A stretch of 64,000 nt of DNA from positions 619,537 through 683,536 of the forward strand of contig JAKCPI010000872.1 in the NCBI GenBank assembly GCA_023213315.1. Reading direction: 5' to 3'. A program made the translations under genes and the position numbers. Position 1 is the stretch's first letter. Each line of letters opens with the position of its first letter. The notes under the pieces are model-generated. The model ran no database searches. It worked only from the letters and a program-made list of their open reading frames with translations, and was not told where the DNA came from. This document shows positions 11,945-22,740 of this stretch, in pieces. This DNA comes from Euborellia annulipes. Taxonomy: Eukaryota; Arthropoda; Insecta; Dermaptera; Anisolabididae.

Positions 11945-12190
11945 AAATATGGTGTGATTGGTCGCACAGCACACAACTTCATCTTACCTTCGGTAATCGA
12001 AAGTTGTGTTCTGTGATTGTCACACCAGATTTTTTGTATCAAGATGTAAAATTTATAAATATCGGAAAATATTTATATTTTGTTACTATGGCAACTATTT
12101 CTCATATTATTCTTATGAATTACAAGAGTAAAGAGGTCTTCAATGTTGAGACCAAAATGAGAATATACATTTTAAAGAGCATAATGTATA
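11945..12190 (-). repeat. Deletion derivative of the 1-kb hairpin repeat
   Basis: The 86-nt hairpin (11950-12042) is joined directly to the ACAAGAGTAAAG...ATGAGAATATACATTTTAAA block. About 400 bp of body present in full copies is missing. The orientation is that of 48980-51085. Confidence 0.65.
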
Positions 12191-12278
12191 ATTTTATAAT
12201 AGTGAATTAAAAATAGAAGTAAAATAAAATAAAATATAAGTAATAATAAGGAAAACGAGAAAAATTTGATAAAATCAA

Positions 12279-12533
12279 CAGTGGAGTCATTTCAACTTTT
12301 ACTTGGAGAGGGGGGGGGCAAACCTTATTTTTTCTTAAAATTTACTTACAAATAGGTATTCAAATTTGGTCAAAAGATATTTAATTTAATTAATTGTTTA
12401 ATTTTGTACAGTTTGTATACTCGTAGATATATTTTGAAATGTTTTATTTAGAATAATATAAAATTTTATAAAAATCAGAGCCCTTTGTGGGGGGGGGAAA
12501 TGCCTCTCCCCCCACCCGCAAATGACGCCACTG
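12279..12533. mobile_element. hAT MITE, CAGTGGAGTCATTT ends
   Basis: The ends CAGTGGAGTCATTT and AAATGACGCCACTG are inverted with one mismatch. The flanks AAAATCAA (12271-12278) and AAAAACAA (12534-12541) match at 7 of 8. The element is 255 bp, non-coding, with G-runs near both ends. Confidence 0.7.
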
Positions 12534-12917
12534 AAAAACAAAACGACTTTCGGATTTTATCGAGTTTCGAGAAAAACCGAAAGTCAATTTTTATTATTAT
12601 GGGAGTTCTTAATTATTTATAAAAAATATAAATACTATACAATATTTCCACTACTTATTCTGCAGTCGTTTTCAAGTACTGTACGCTTACACCGACTTAA
12701 GCGAAAAGTTAACACGCAGCACCAAGAAAACTTAAAAAAACATAAGGATATTTTTTAAAGTCTATTTCAACAAATAAAAGAAATAAAATTATCCTGTCTC
12801 CCTGTGTCGGTAGGCCTATCTGAAGGAAAAATACAATGATAAAACAATAATCAAAATAAAAAATATACTTATATACTTACTAAAATATACTAAAATATAC
12901 TTTTTTTAAACAGATAA
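12534..12917. other. AT-rich stretch, nothing recognised
   Basis: A 78-aa open frame lies here but shows no motif. Part of the segment (CTGTCTCCCTGTGTC ... AAAAATACAATGATAAAAC) is repeated in inverted form at 17040-17120. Confidence 0.35.
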
Positions 12918-12928
12918 ATGAGTATTTT

Positions 12929-13110
12929 TTTTTTTTTATTTATTTAAGGTCTTTTTTGGCATCTGAGGTCATTTAGACCCCGTCCCTATTTATTTAATTT
13001 GATTGGTATCCAATTCTATTGAGATAAATTCTTCGCCTGGGACGGGATGCGAACCCTTGACCTTTGCCATCAGAAGCTAATACTCTACCTCTTAGCCATA
13101 GCTCAAGGGC
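12929..13110 (-). repeat. tRNA-derived SINE, family 1, complete copy
   Basis: Minus-strand head: A-box-like TGGCTAAGAGGTAGAGTAT and B-box-like GGTTCGCATCCCG. The tail matches the family (AAATGACCTCAGATGCC, A-rich end). An 11-bp duplication beginning ATGAGTATTTT flanks it (12918 on; 13111-13121). Confidence 0.75.
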
Positions 13111-13339
13111 ATGAGTATTTTATTTATATAAAAAAAAATATTCTATTTACTGATTAAATCCTTTAATCAAATAGAAAATAAATATTTTTCTAAATGTAAA
13201 AATCAATTATTTCAATTTAATAATAATAATATAATAGATGTTATATTTTCCGGCCAAGACTGTCTTCTGTCTTTAAATCTTTAACTGTTTAAATTATAGA
13301 ACCAGATTTGGGAGGCTTGTAAGACCTACAAAGAAATAT

Positions 13340-14598
13340 TAGCTGGGCATACACGGAGAGGTAGAACTGTCGGTTTTGACCGGGGCGGTCCAATCTGTCG
13401 GGTCGATCCGCCACGGTTAAAACTTTCGTTATCAATTTGGCTTAAAAAGTGGAGAGTTTGATCTGTCGGGTTGGACCGGGGCGGACCAGTCTGCCGGGCC
13501 GGCTAAAACCGCCACGGTTAAAACCACCACGGTTAAAACCGTCATCACTCACAAACGTAAAGGAAAAACCCGCAGATAAACCCGTATAGTTGGCCCGCCA
13601 CGGGCCAAACCGTACGTGTATGGGCAAAATCTTTGGACCGCGGCAGTTTTAACCGCTGATTTGACCAAATCCGTGGACTTTCGTCTTGACGAAAGTTTTG
13701 CCTGCCGACTAGACAGATCAAGTCAAGAAGCCATTGGAATTTCCAAGAAAAATGGAAATAGAAAATTATTTAAAAAAAAAAGTAATTAATCCTTTATTCT
13801 CCTTTAAATAAAATCTTTAATTATCTGATTCTGAAGCTGCCAAAATGCGATTTAAGGTCCCCTGAGTCCATTTAAGTAGTTTTTGGAATGATGTCTGTGT
13901 GTCTGTGTGTATGTCTGTGGTATTTTGCACACAAACTAGATGTAAAGGTCAAGAACTGAAAAGCTTTTGGTAAACATCGGACCATTAAGGGGCGCTTTAG
14001 AAAGAGGGCCAATATTTTTTTCTTACATAACCTATAATTTTTTTTGTATATTCAGAAACTAGACTTTCTCCCGAGTAAAATGATATATAATATTTGTATC
14101 CTAATTTGCCATGACCTTAAATGATATTTAAAAAAAATAATAATAATAAATTTGATTTTGTGAATGGTGATTAACTAAAATATTTTAGAACATATTAATA
14201 GCTTAATTAATTAATAGGGGGAGGGATAACTTATTTTCTTTAAAAATAAATTTGTAAAAAAAATTTTGAAGTAACATGTCTTCCCCTACCCCCTCCAAAA
14301 ATCGCGACTTAAAGAGATGGTGGGGCGGTCAAAACTGTCGCTTGTCCACTAACAAAAGATCACACCGTGAGTTCGGACCGCAGTCCAATCTGTTAGATTG
14401 ATGCGTGGCGGTCAAAACTGGGGGCCGCCCACTAAAGAAAAGATCGGATCGTGAGTTTGGACCGCGGTCAAATCTGTTAGATTGATCCGTGGCGGTCAAA
14501 ACTGGCGCGTGCTCGCCCACTAACGTAAAGATAAATCCGTGCGTTTGGACCGGCACGGTCAAAACCGACGGTTCTACCTCTCCGTGTATGCCCAGCTA
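13340..14598. mobile_element. GC-rich DNA element with ~44-bp inverted ends (TAGCTGGGCATACACGG)
   Basis: The terminal 44 bp, beginning TAGCTGGGCATACACGG, are inverted at the right end with one mismatch. Inside, many ACGGTTAAAACC and GGTCAAAAC(T/C)G words recur in both orientations, giving far higher GC than the surroundings. There is no transposase. The target duplication is not clear, so I leave the superfamily open. A related end, CGTGTATGGCCAGCTA, is at 54416-54431. Confidence 0.65.
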
Positions 14599-14626
14599 TT
14601 CAGTGAACTTATAAAAGAAAGGAAGA

Positions 14627-15035
14627 TGTGATATGTTAGTGAATGCCAATATTGACGTTTGTGTTTGATATATTGTTTATTGTTTATGTTATGTTGAATA
14701 AATGTTATATTTTCTGGCCAAGACAGTATTGCCAAGCGCACTTGTACTGACACCTCGCCGTCATTCAACCTCTGCATCAGCAATTTTACCTTTTCTCTTT
14801 GTACGACATCCAATGTAATTTTGTTTATTGTTATATTAAATTCAATTATTTTTAATCAAGTATTTTTTAACTATTCATTTTCCTTGCAAACGTTACGATC
14901 ATCCCCAACGGGCATAGTTATATTTTCTGGCCAAGACAGTCTTGGCCAGAAAATATAACATTTATTCAACATAACATAAACAATATAAATATATCAAACG
15001 TCAAACGTCAATATTGACATTCACTAACATATCAC
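14627..15035. repeat. Foldback segment with a perfect 19-bp core hairpin
   Basis: 14627-14728 is repeated inverted at 14941-15035. At the right arm's inner edge, GTTATATTTTCTGGCCAAG, ACAGT and the exact reverse complement form a perfect hairpin (14917-14959). A similar single arm is at 13239-13270. The right arm is cut by the hAT insertion at 15036. Confidence 0.65.
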
Positions 15036-15095
15036 TAGGGACTGGATTTTTAGGTTTGATTCGACTCGTTTTTAGGTTTTCGTAACACACAAAAT

Positions 15096-15155
<60 letters not shown>

Positions 15156-15864
15156 GTTTTTGCCCAATAAAACGCATTTAGGTAATTTTAGTTACGGTTC
15201 GTCTCGTTTTCAAGTTTTTGAAACTCCCATAATAGGTTTTTTTAGGTTATCTCCCAATAAAACGCATTTGGGGGGCAAAAAAAGTTTTAATTAATTTTAA
15301 ATATGTACATAAATTTGTAAAAAAATATTATTTTAATTATAATTTTTTTTTTTTTTTTATTTAAAAGAATATAATTGTAAAATTTTTATGGGAAAAAAGT
15401 TTTATTTAATTTTAAACACCTATGTACAAAAATTATTAAAAAGTAAAAAATACAAAAAATTACAGGTACCTAAAACATTATATAAGAAAATTAAACAATT
15501 CTTGAAGTACATAAAATGAAATACATAATTCTATAATTTGGCTTGATTGCAATGGACAAGAATATATTTTGTAAATTCTCCATTGTAAAATTTTTACGGT
15601 TGTCCCTCAGAATTTCTTAAAAGCAGAAAAGCTTCTTTCTACTTCTCAATCTAAAAGCACCAATAAATTAAAAATAAAATCTCGGTAGATGAGTTTTCTA
15701 ATTTAGGTGATTTTAGGTGGTCCGAACCCATTTAGGTTTTTTTTTTAGGTTTTTCAAAATTTGGTTAAACAACTCCAGAACACATAAGTCGAAAAAGTAA
15801 TTTGTCCATTTCGCGTTTGGATTCAAGGAAAGAAAAAGGTGAAAACCTAAGAATCCGATCCCTA
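15036..15864. mobile_element. hAT-like non-autonomous element (TAGGGACTGGATT ends)
   Basis: The ends TAGGGACTGGATTTTTAGG and, inverted, TAGGGATCGGATTCTTAGG enclose repeated TTTTTAGGTTTT words and a T-run of more than 50 bases (15098-15153). The exact 8-bp duplication CATATCAC lies at 15028-15035 and 15865-15872. No coding sequence. Confidence 0.85.
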
Positions 15865-16065
15865 CATATCACATATAACAGTCAGCCAAGGAAAAATTCA
15901 AAAATCAAATTTTTCTCTCTTCCTCTGGAGTGTCACTTCTTACGGATGGTAGTAAGAACTAATTTTTGCTACATGTGCCATAAGTTCGCATTTGCTCTAG
16001 AGCACTATTTATACAATTGAAATGATCTGGTTTTTGAATTGAAACTTCTACGCTAGATAATTATA

Positions 16066-16067
16066 TT

Positions 16068-16098
<31 letters not shown>

Positions 16099-16102
16099 AT
16101 AT
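16066..16102. repeat. (AT)n microsatellite
   Basis: Alternating AT run after a short AT-rich lead. Confidence 0.8.
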
Positions 16103-16350
16103 TTTTTTTTTTTTAACTTAATTAAATGGCCGTCGGAATACCCATTTGGCCAATGGCAAAGTAAGTGTGTTTCAGATATAGGAACCCGAGAAAAATAAAT
16201 TTTTTAACCGGGGCATATATCTGACTTCTTATTCTCCGAGATACTTATACACTGGTTCACAACTTGTAAATGTGACTATTTTTTGATGCTACTCTCAGCT
16301 AAATAGATCTCTCAAATAATATCTCTTTAGTTTTATGTGTAACAATATTT

Positions 16351-16640
16351 AGCATGAAGAAATTTAGTTACAGGATTAAAATTTTATATTTAAGTTAGGT
16401 ACCCTCCCTGACACTCAAAATAAGATTTACAACAAAATCGGTCAAAAAGTACTAGAGTTTTACTGATGGACTTTTTCAGTTTTTTCGATTTTCTCAAAAT
16501 TCTCTCCATCAAATTTGTTTAAAAATCAATTATTTTTAGAAGCTCTTTAAAATGTATATTCTTATTTTGCCCTAAAAGTGTTTTGGATTTCACTTTACTT
16601 TTGTAAAGATAGGAGAAATGGTTGCTATGGTAACAGAATT
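16351..16640 (+). repeat. Partial copy of the 1-kb hairpin repeat
   Basis: This runs from AGCATGAAGAAATTTAG through AAAAAGTACTAG...ACTTTTTCAGTTTTTTCG to GGTTGCTATGGTAACAG. Neither terminal hairpin is present. Confidence 0.7.
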
Positions 16641-17492
16641 TAAATCTTTTTGTTTTTATTTAATTTCGGGGACATTTTTTTTAACATCATATTTTTCTTC
16701 ATTTATTGTTTACTTAATTAAACAAATTATATTAATTTTTGTTTCAAAATATTCATCATTTAACCATTTGACAATATGTTTATTGATGGATTCCAAAACA
16801 AATATATTTATTTTCATCCGTTTGCCAAAATGATAATTAATTAGCTCATTTCTAATTATAATCCAAAATTTATATTTTTTAAATTGAATCTACTATATTA
16901 TTATTATTAAATTGAAATAATTGATTTTTACATTTAGAAAATTATTTATTTTCTATTTGATTAAAGGATTTAATCAGTAAATGGAATATTTTTTTTGATA
17001 TAGGCCTAAATAAAATACTCATTTATCTGTCTAAAAAAAGTATATTTTTTAATTATTGTTTTATCGTTGTATTTTTCTTCAAATACTGACACAGGGAGAC
17101 AGGATACTTTCTTTTATTTGTTGATTTAGACTTTAAAAGGCATCCTTATGTTTTTTTAAGTTTTCTTGTTCAGTGGCGTAGTGAGCTTAACTCGCTCTCG
17201 GGGCACAATACCTTTTTAGCGCCCCCGCCCCCCCCCCATTCGAAAACCATATAATATTATATGTAAAATATACAAAATTATTATGAGGGCGGTATATCTC
17301 GCCGAAAGCAAATTCTCGCCTAAAACAAACTCGCCGAAAGCGAACTCGCCGAAAATCCCGAAAGTTCCAAAATAAGATATTTTTAACAATCTGGTGTGAC
17401 TATCCCACCAGATTTTTTGTGTCGACATAGGTCTATATATTTTCCGTCGATATATTAGAAGATGAAATGAAATTTATAAGCAGGGCTCAAGC
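16641..17492. other. AT-rich stretch with one hAT-like end and a hairpin remnant
   Basis: CAGTGGCGTAGTGAGC at 17173 looks like a hAT left end without a partner. A shortened hairpin, AATCTGGTGTGAC(TATC)CCACCAGATTTTTTG, is at 17389-17425. A short stretch of repeated CTCGCC(G/T)AAA words lies at 17296-17362. No gene is supported. Confidence 0.4.
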
Positions 17493-17628
17493 CCTCGGGC
17501 TTGGTCTAGTGGCTAGAGTGCTGGCCTTCTAAACCAAGGATCAGGGGTTCGGATCCCAGGCAGTCCGATTATTTTATTTAAGCCATTTGGACACCAAATA
17601 ACTTAAAAAAGAATACCTGAACCCCCAA
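17493..17628 (+). repeat. tRNA-derived SINE, family 2, 5' part
   Basis: Head: A-box-like TTGGTCTAGTGGCTAGAGT and B-box-like GGGTTCGGATCCC. It is followed by the family body TTTATTTAAGCCATTTGGA. The 3' part is missing, and the copy ends where Helitron-like sequence starts. Confidence 0.65.
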
Positions 17629-17850
17629 TCTCTATATATATAAAGAGAGAACTGACTGACTGACTTACAATCATCGCACAGCCTAAACTGTAGGGCCTAG
17701 AAAGCTGAAATTTGGCATGTAGATTACTTTTATTGCATAGGCGTCATTTAAGAAGCGATTTTTCGAAATTCATGGCCCCACCCCTATCCTCCTACCCGCC
17801 AAAACACAAATTAAAATCCCCCAATTTATTTAATATTATTAGAATTTATA
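17629..17850 (+). mobile_element. Helitron-like 5' end fragment, copy 2
   Basis: A followed by TCTCTATATATATAAAGAGA, then GACTGACTGACTTAC and a region nearly identical to 11050-11180. No 3' terminus is found nearby. Confidence 0.45.
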
Positions 17851-18007
17851 TAATTTTTATACACATAATCTAATTGTGAGATTTAATAATTTTTTTTTTT
17901 TAATTTAAATTTTCTATAGGATATTTATTACTTTTGTATTTCTTTTAACATTTTTTAAACCATAGCTTCTCAACGTATGCGATAACGACCCCCTGTGGGC
18001 ATTTCGG

Positions 18008-18053
18008 ACTTTCAGTCGGTTTCGGCTGAAAATCTTGTTTCGGTCGGACCCTA
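18008..18053 (-). mobile_element. Fragment of the TAGGGTCCGACCGAA hAT MITE
   Basis: On the minus strand TAGGGTCCGACCGAAACAAG, then TTTTCAGCCGAAACCGA, matches the left end of the complete element at 57168-57545. Confidence 0.6.
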
Positions 18054-18267
18054 ATAAAAAGCATAGATTTAATTTTCTAGTGTACATCTCTGTCTATTCA
18101 GCCCCCCCCCTCTTCATCTTTCTTTTCTCATATCTCTGTATATATTGATAAAACTAATTTTATTATATCAATATAACGAATTGTGGCTGTTGTATAATTA
18201 GATTAATAATATAAAGAGGATGCAGCCAATAAATAAAAATCATCTATTTTGTTAACACTCTTTATTT

Positions 18268-18312
18268 AGGAACGTTTCGGCTATGATCAACAAAGCCATC
18301 TTCAGCCCTTCA
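18268..18312 (-). repeat. Stem-loop motif CTGAAGA-T-GGCT...AGCC-GAAAC
   Basis: Minus strand: CTGAAGA (18305-18299), one T, a GGCT/AGCC stem, then GAAAC (18278-18274). It lies just upstream of a Penelope-like endonuclease relic. Similar motifs occur at 7211, 26409, 40817, 51558 and 60655. Confidence 0.5.
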
Positions 18313-18471
18313 AACTAGAAATATAGATCTATACATTCATTTAAAAAAATTGTTAATAAATAGTCATAAAAGTACAATCATATACTCACAGTATATTTTA
18401 TATTATTAACATACAAAATAGAAATGTCAAATTAGATATAATACAGTTCATATGTATTTGGTCGAATGTAT

Positions 18472-18548
18472 TTTACTTTCTCTTACCCTATATATGAAAT
18501 ATATAGAGAGAGAAAGTATTGCGATCATGTCAAAAATTCGATGTCGTT
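18472..18548 (+). repeat. Terminal hairpin of the 1-kb repeat, joined to a Penelope-like relic
   Basis: The stretch from ACTTTCTCTTACCC through ATATATAGAGAGAGAAAGT and TTGCGATCATGTCAAAAAT is the end of the 1-kb repeat. The reading frame runs through it into the GIY-YIG relic without a stop. Confidence 0.75.
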
Positions 18549-18880
18549 ATTTAATAAGTTATTTGGATTGTCCATCCCCCTCAAACGTCTATATAGGGCA
18601 GTCTAGCAGACATCAAGGGATTCGAATATCTGAGCATAAAAATAGTGTGAAAAATAAAAAATTGACAACTGCACTATCAGTTCATTTCTTTGAAAGATAT
18701 ATACATAAGTTTGACTTTGACAATGTGGTCACCTTAGCAATTGTTGATAATATCGCAAAAAGACTGATTGTAGAAAAAGCCTATATAAAAAAATACGGTC
18801 AGCGGGCTCTGAATTTTCATACTGATTGCATAGGTCTAAGCAATTTCTATGCTGCTTTGTTGTGCGACAATGGTCATTAA
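18549..18880 (+). pseudogene. Penelope-like element GIY-YIG endonuclease relic
   Basis: The protein has NVYIGQSSRHQGIRISEHKN, matching the YIG half, the catalytic Arg region and the His of the Penelope-like GIY-YIG nuclease. It is followed by a KKLTTALSVHFFE block and KRLIVEKAYIKK, then a conserved C-terminal NFHTDCIGLS. The same blocks occur at 22920-23411. The first GIY strand and the whole reverse transcriptase are absent; the 5' part is replaced by the tip of the 1-kb repeat. In intact elements this domain nicks DNA to prime reverse transcription. This copy should be inactive. Confidence 0.85.
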
Positions 18881-19109
18881 TATGGACTACGGGCGGCTGG
18901 CAATGAACAATTTTTTTAATAATTTATTTTTATTTTCTAAATTATTCAATTTATATTTGATAAATAATAATAATTTTGTACTATTTTATAAATGAAGCAG
19001 AATATTAAATGCAAAACGTTTATTTGTCAAAACCAGGAAATCAATAATAACAATCAACACAATCACCAACACAACCAAATCACAATACATATTTTACTAT
19101 CACACAACT
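18881..19109. other. Penelope 3' flank and AT-rich DNA
   Basis: ATGGACTACGGGCGGCTGG just after the stop resembles GTGGACTACCAGTCG after the second Penelope-like relic (23430), so this is probably 3' UTR. The remainder is low complexity. Confidence 0.4.
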
Positions 19110-19129
19110 TCTTTTTTTTTTTTTTTTTT

Positions 19130-20086
19130 TTTTTTTTAAGACTTGTTCAATCGGTCACTTCTTCTAACCAAGGTGAGAAAAGAAGAATTTCTTCTATAAT
19201 TGCCGTCCGCTGTCTTAACTATATACGACCGTGGAAATTGTGTTTTTGTCAAAATTTCTCCATATAATTTTCTATCTTTAATCCACACCTAATCTCCTTT
19301 TTTAAACTCTTCTCTCTCCACGACTCTATGACGTTCATCTTAATTTCCCTTCATTTTCATTTTAGTTTCATTTTCCTTAGTTTTCACCAGTTCATGATCA
19401 ATAATTTGAGGCTTCAACAATTGAGGCATTATTGGCAAGGGTGTCCTTAATTTCTTATTCATCAAAAGTTCAGCTGGCGAAAACCCATTCTGTCCCGGGG
19501 TGTTTCTGTAGTTGAGCAAAGCTAAATATATATCCTGATTTTTAGATTTCTTCAAAATATTCTTAATTGTTTGTACTCCTCTTTCTGCCTCACCATTGCT
19601 CTGATGATAAAAGGGATTACTCGTTGTATGATTAAACTCATAATCATTCGCAAAATTCTTCATAGATTCAGATATAAATTGTGTACCACTATCCGTGACA
19701 AGTTCCAAAGGGACCACAAATCTTGAAAAAAACTGATTTAAAAGCATTTATGACTCTTTCAGACGTCATACTACTTAATTCTACTATTTCAATATATCTT
19801 GAAAAATAATCAATTATTAAAAGATAGTTCTTATTTAAAAAGTGAAAGATATCAGCCCCAACTTTTAACCAAGGGCCATCTGGAAACTCAGTACATATCA
19901 TCGGCTCACGTCTTTGAGATTTATTTTCTAAACATCTTGAACAATTTTGAATTTCCTGAGTAATTTGGCTATTCATAAATGGCCACCAAATTGACTGTTT
20001 GGCTAATCTATGACACCTAGAAATTCCTTGATGTCCCTGATGTATCTTAGACAACATTTCTTTCTTCATAGAATTCGGAATAAAGC
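19130..20086 (-). pseudogene. Ty3/Gypsy-type retrotransposon integrase relic
   Basis: Read on the minus strand. The first frame (20086-19733) carries the zinc-binding HHCC finger (HQGHQG ... CSRCLENK) and the first catalytic Asp in KVGADIFHF, followed by DYFSRYIE. A 7-base run at 19726-19732 appears one base too long and shifts the frame. The second frame (to 19340) has VTDSGTQF with the second Asp and SNGEAERGVQTIK with the Glu, completing the DDE triad. Past a stop, KGD.VWIKDRKLYGEI and PRSYIVKT near 19130-19320 match the integrase C-terminal domain. Upstream, protease, RT and RNase H are absent. It is fragmentary and inactive. Confidence 0.88.
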
Positions 20087-20440
20087 ATTAAAAATTTTAA
20101 ATAAAATCACAATTTTAATAAAATTAAAATTTTAAAAAATTTGCTAGTGATTTATCAAAAAATTTTTTAGGCTATATTTATACTATTTGAAGGATATAAA
20201 TATTTTTAATTTTCTTCTTTTAATTCAATATAAAATGTTTTTAGAAATTAGAAATATAATAGGGTCTATATAAAATATTTTGGAAAAAAATGAATTTCTT
20301 AGTCTTTTAATTTTTTTTAATTTAAAAGATTTTATTTTTTAAAAGTAAAAATGTACCACTCCCCCCCTGCCCTCTCCTATAGAATGCCAGGGGGAGGGGC
20401 AATGTACCCTTGCTCCCCCTCCCCTGTTCCGGCGCCTATG
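20087..20440. other. AT-rich DNA with a G/C-run repeat end
   Basis: GGGGAGGGG ... TTCCGGCGCCTATG at 20392-20440 resembles a hAT-type terminus (CATAGGCGCCGGAAC outward). No partner end is identified. Confidence 0.3.
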
Positions 20441-20602
20441 ATTCACTGGTTTCCAAATTAAAATATAGAGTTTATATAATTGCAGGGGGAATGTCAATTA
20501 TAAGGCAATTCAATAGACAGGCCTCCGTAAATGGTTGCCTACGCACAGGGCTCTAAAGGCAGGTAGACCCTGGGTGGGGACTTAATTGTGGCGCTCGCTG
20601 TA
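20441..20602 (+). mobile_element. Tc1-like end fragment, copy 2
   Basis: This matches 4243-4404 with about 85 percent identity and ends GCGCTCGCTGTA. It begins at the same position within the repeat as copy 1. Confidence 0.5.
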
Positions 20603-20649
20603 CTTCGGTTATTAACTATAACCGAAATTTTTCTCTCATTAATCACCTC

Positions 20650-21300
20650 CTATAAAATTAGCTTGGTTAATATTTTATTATTTATATTTTTGTTTAGATA
20701 ATTATGTTTGTAATTCATTCCTCTACTAAAATTATTTTCCTTATACTGAGGTTCAATGACGTCAATAAAATTTATTTTGTTTTTTGAAATATAATTATAA
20801 ATTATTTTGGTTATTTTTTTATTAATTATTTCATTATGATTAAATAGGATGATTAATTTAACATTAGAGTGCTTGTCAATTTTAACCAAATAATTTAGGT
20901 CATTTACAACAGTGTTAAAAATAATATTATTCATATTTGGAATGTTCTCATATCCACCAATTAGAAATAAAAAATCATCCTTATTAAAGTAATGTGTCAT
21001 ATTGGGAACATCTTGAATTAAATTATTAAACGTAGCATTAGATTTAATTATACTACATATCGAATAATTAGTGTTATTCAAGGAATTATTTAGAAGTTTA
21101 CTGAGTCCCCTAGCCTGAGACGTTCCCAGTATTAATATATTGGATTTGTTACTCGAAAGAATCCTAGTGTTACGGATATTTGAGCCACAAAAGTTATTTT
21201 TATTATTATTAGTTTCAACATTTTGATTGTGATGTTGGGTCGAAACAGATACAGTGAGTTCAGGTTGCGTATGATTACGCTTATAATTTAAATTATAAAT
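20650..21300 (-). pseudogene. SGNH/GDSL-like hydrolase domain ORF, probably transposon-encoded, 5'-truncated
   Basis: The minus-strand frame is open from about 21300 to a stop at 20650. Near 21150 it reads ILILGTSQARGLSKLL, resembling block I (GDS) of SGNH hydrolases with Thr for Asp. About 55 residues later DDFLFLIGGYENIPN resembles block III (GxND). The C-terminal half is Asn/Ile/Lys-rich. Such domains occur in ORF1 proteins of several non-LTR and related elements of arthropods; a host origin is not excluded. The segment before the TTG codon at 21081 has no ATG. I see no partner ORF, and the family call is moderate. Confidence 0.5.
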
Positions 21301-22740
21301 TTAAAAATATAATTTAGGATTATAATCTATAATATAACCCCTTGTCGATAGCGGGGTAAGTACCCCCTCCCCCCCCCGAGATTTGAAAAAATATTTTTTT
21401 TTTGGAATTACAAATAATTTGTCTGCGACAGACAAACCAGATTACCCCCCCTCCCCCACCTCGAGATTTGAGATGATGTGGGATTTTGGATACGGTACGG
21501 GTATAACTGGTATGAACCGATCCATCCGTGTGCATCGAGCCTTAATCCGTCGTTTATTTAAACAAAGCATTTTATAGAAACAATCTTCAAACATAATTGA
21601 ATCATATTGAAAAAAATCTGATTTAACCAGAATAATTGTTGTTTAGTTTAAATATCCAATTCCTTTGCTGTTAGCTGAGCCCGACCTATCTCACTCACTC
21701 TTTTAGTTTTTCTTTTGACCGAATTTCGATATTAAACAATCATTGCCTTTTTAAGTCCGCAATACATTTTTTTGTATTTAAATTAAAACTGCTTTTTATT
21801 TTTAATTTAATATAAATCAAGCCTCTTATTAAAAGACTTTTTAACACATTAAAAAAATCACATCAAATCACTTATTTCAAAATTCGATCAGCTGTACACA
21901 CAATTATGTGTATAGAATAAAGAAACAAGAGAAAATTTCAAAACCAATTTCTATTTATTTGCTGGTTCAATTCATTCATTTTAAACAATCAATCAATATT
22001 AAATATTAAATATGAAGCGATAGAAAACTTATAATAAAAAAAAAAAATTATTTCTTTAGGCTATATTCAATAAAGTTCACATCACTTAAAGAATTTCCAT
22101 GTTTTATATGAGTCAGTTTTAAATAAAATCTCTACGTGTATATTTAATAGGAATTGATGGGACCCCCGATACTCTAAAATGCCACTGACAGTAATTGGAT
22201 CCATTCGCCAATTACACGACAAGCTATTAAACTCTCACCCGAGGGAACGTTTCTTAATTGTCAATAAATGCAATGTTTTATGGAGCCATTTATATCTGTT
22301 ATTTCGAATTACAGCATACAGGTAAATACAACAAATTTGGGCCATTAGAAGCTGTCGACAGTCAAATTTTGCACAGTGAGAATGAAAAGTTATTTCTGAG
22401 CCGCCCCGAGAGACTTTATAGAGAAGACAAGTTCCTTTTACTGCTAGGTTTTCGTCTATCCTTTGAAATTTCAGAAAATAAATTTATTTTGCATAATTAA
22501 ATCAATTAGAATAATTATAGTGTTATTCGCTTGAACTTAGGACCGCCCTAGGGGTGTCCTTCTTCCAATCTATCCTCAACTTTCATTCCCTTGGCAAGAA
22601 ATCTGAAAAATTCTTTACTACAAAAGGAAATTTATTAATAAGAGTTAAAAAAAAGAGAAAACTATTATATTATATTATAACTATTATAACTCCACTACAC
22701 CATACACATATAAAATAAATACATTAAGTCATTTTGTAAA
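21301..22740. other. AT-rich stretch with an unassigned 80-aa frame
   Basis: 21340-21470 has G/C-run repeats of the kind seen at hAT MITE ends. 22140-22500 is less repetitive than its surroundings and holds an 80-codon frame (22258-22500) with no recognisable motif; CATACAG followed by GTAAAT at 22320 could be a splice donor, but nothing else supports an exon. Confidence 0.3.

Noticed and set aside
22258..22500. 80-codon ORF as a gene
   Set aside because: No domain, no flanking exon structure beyond one possible donor. Kept only as a note.
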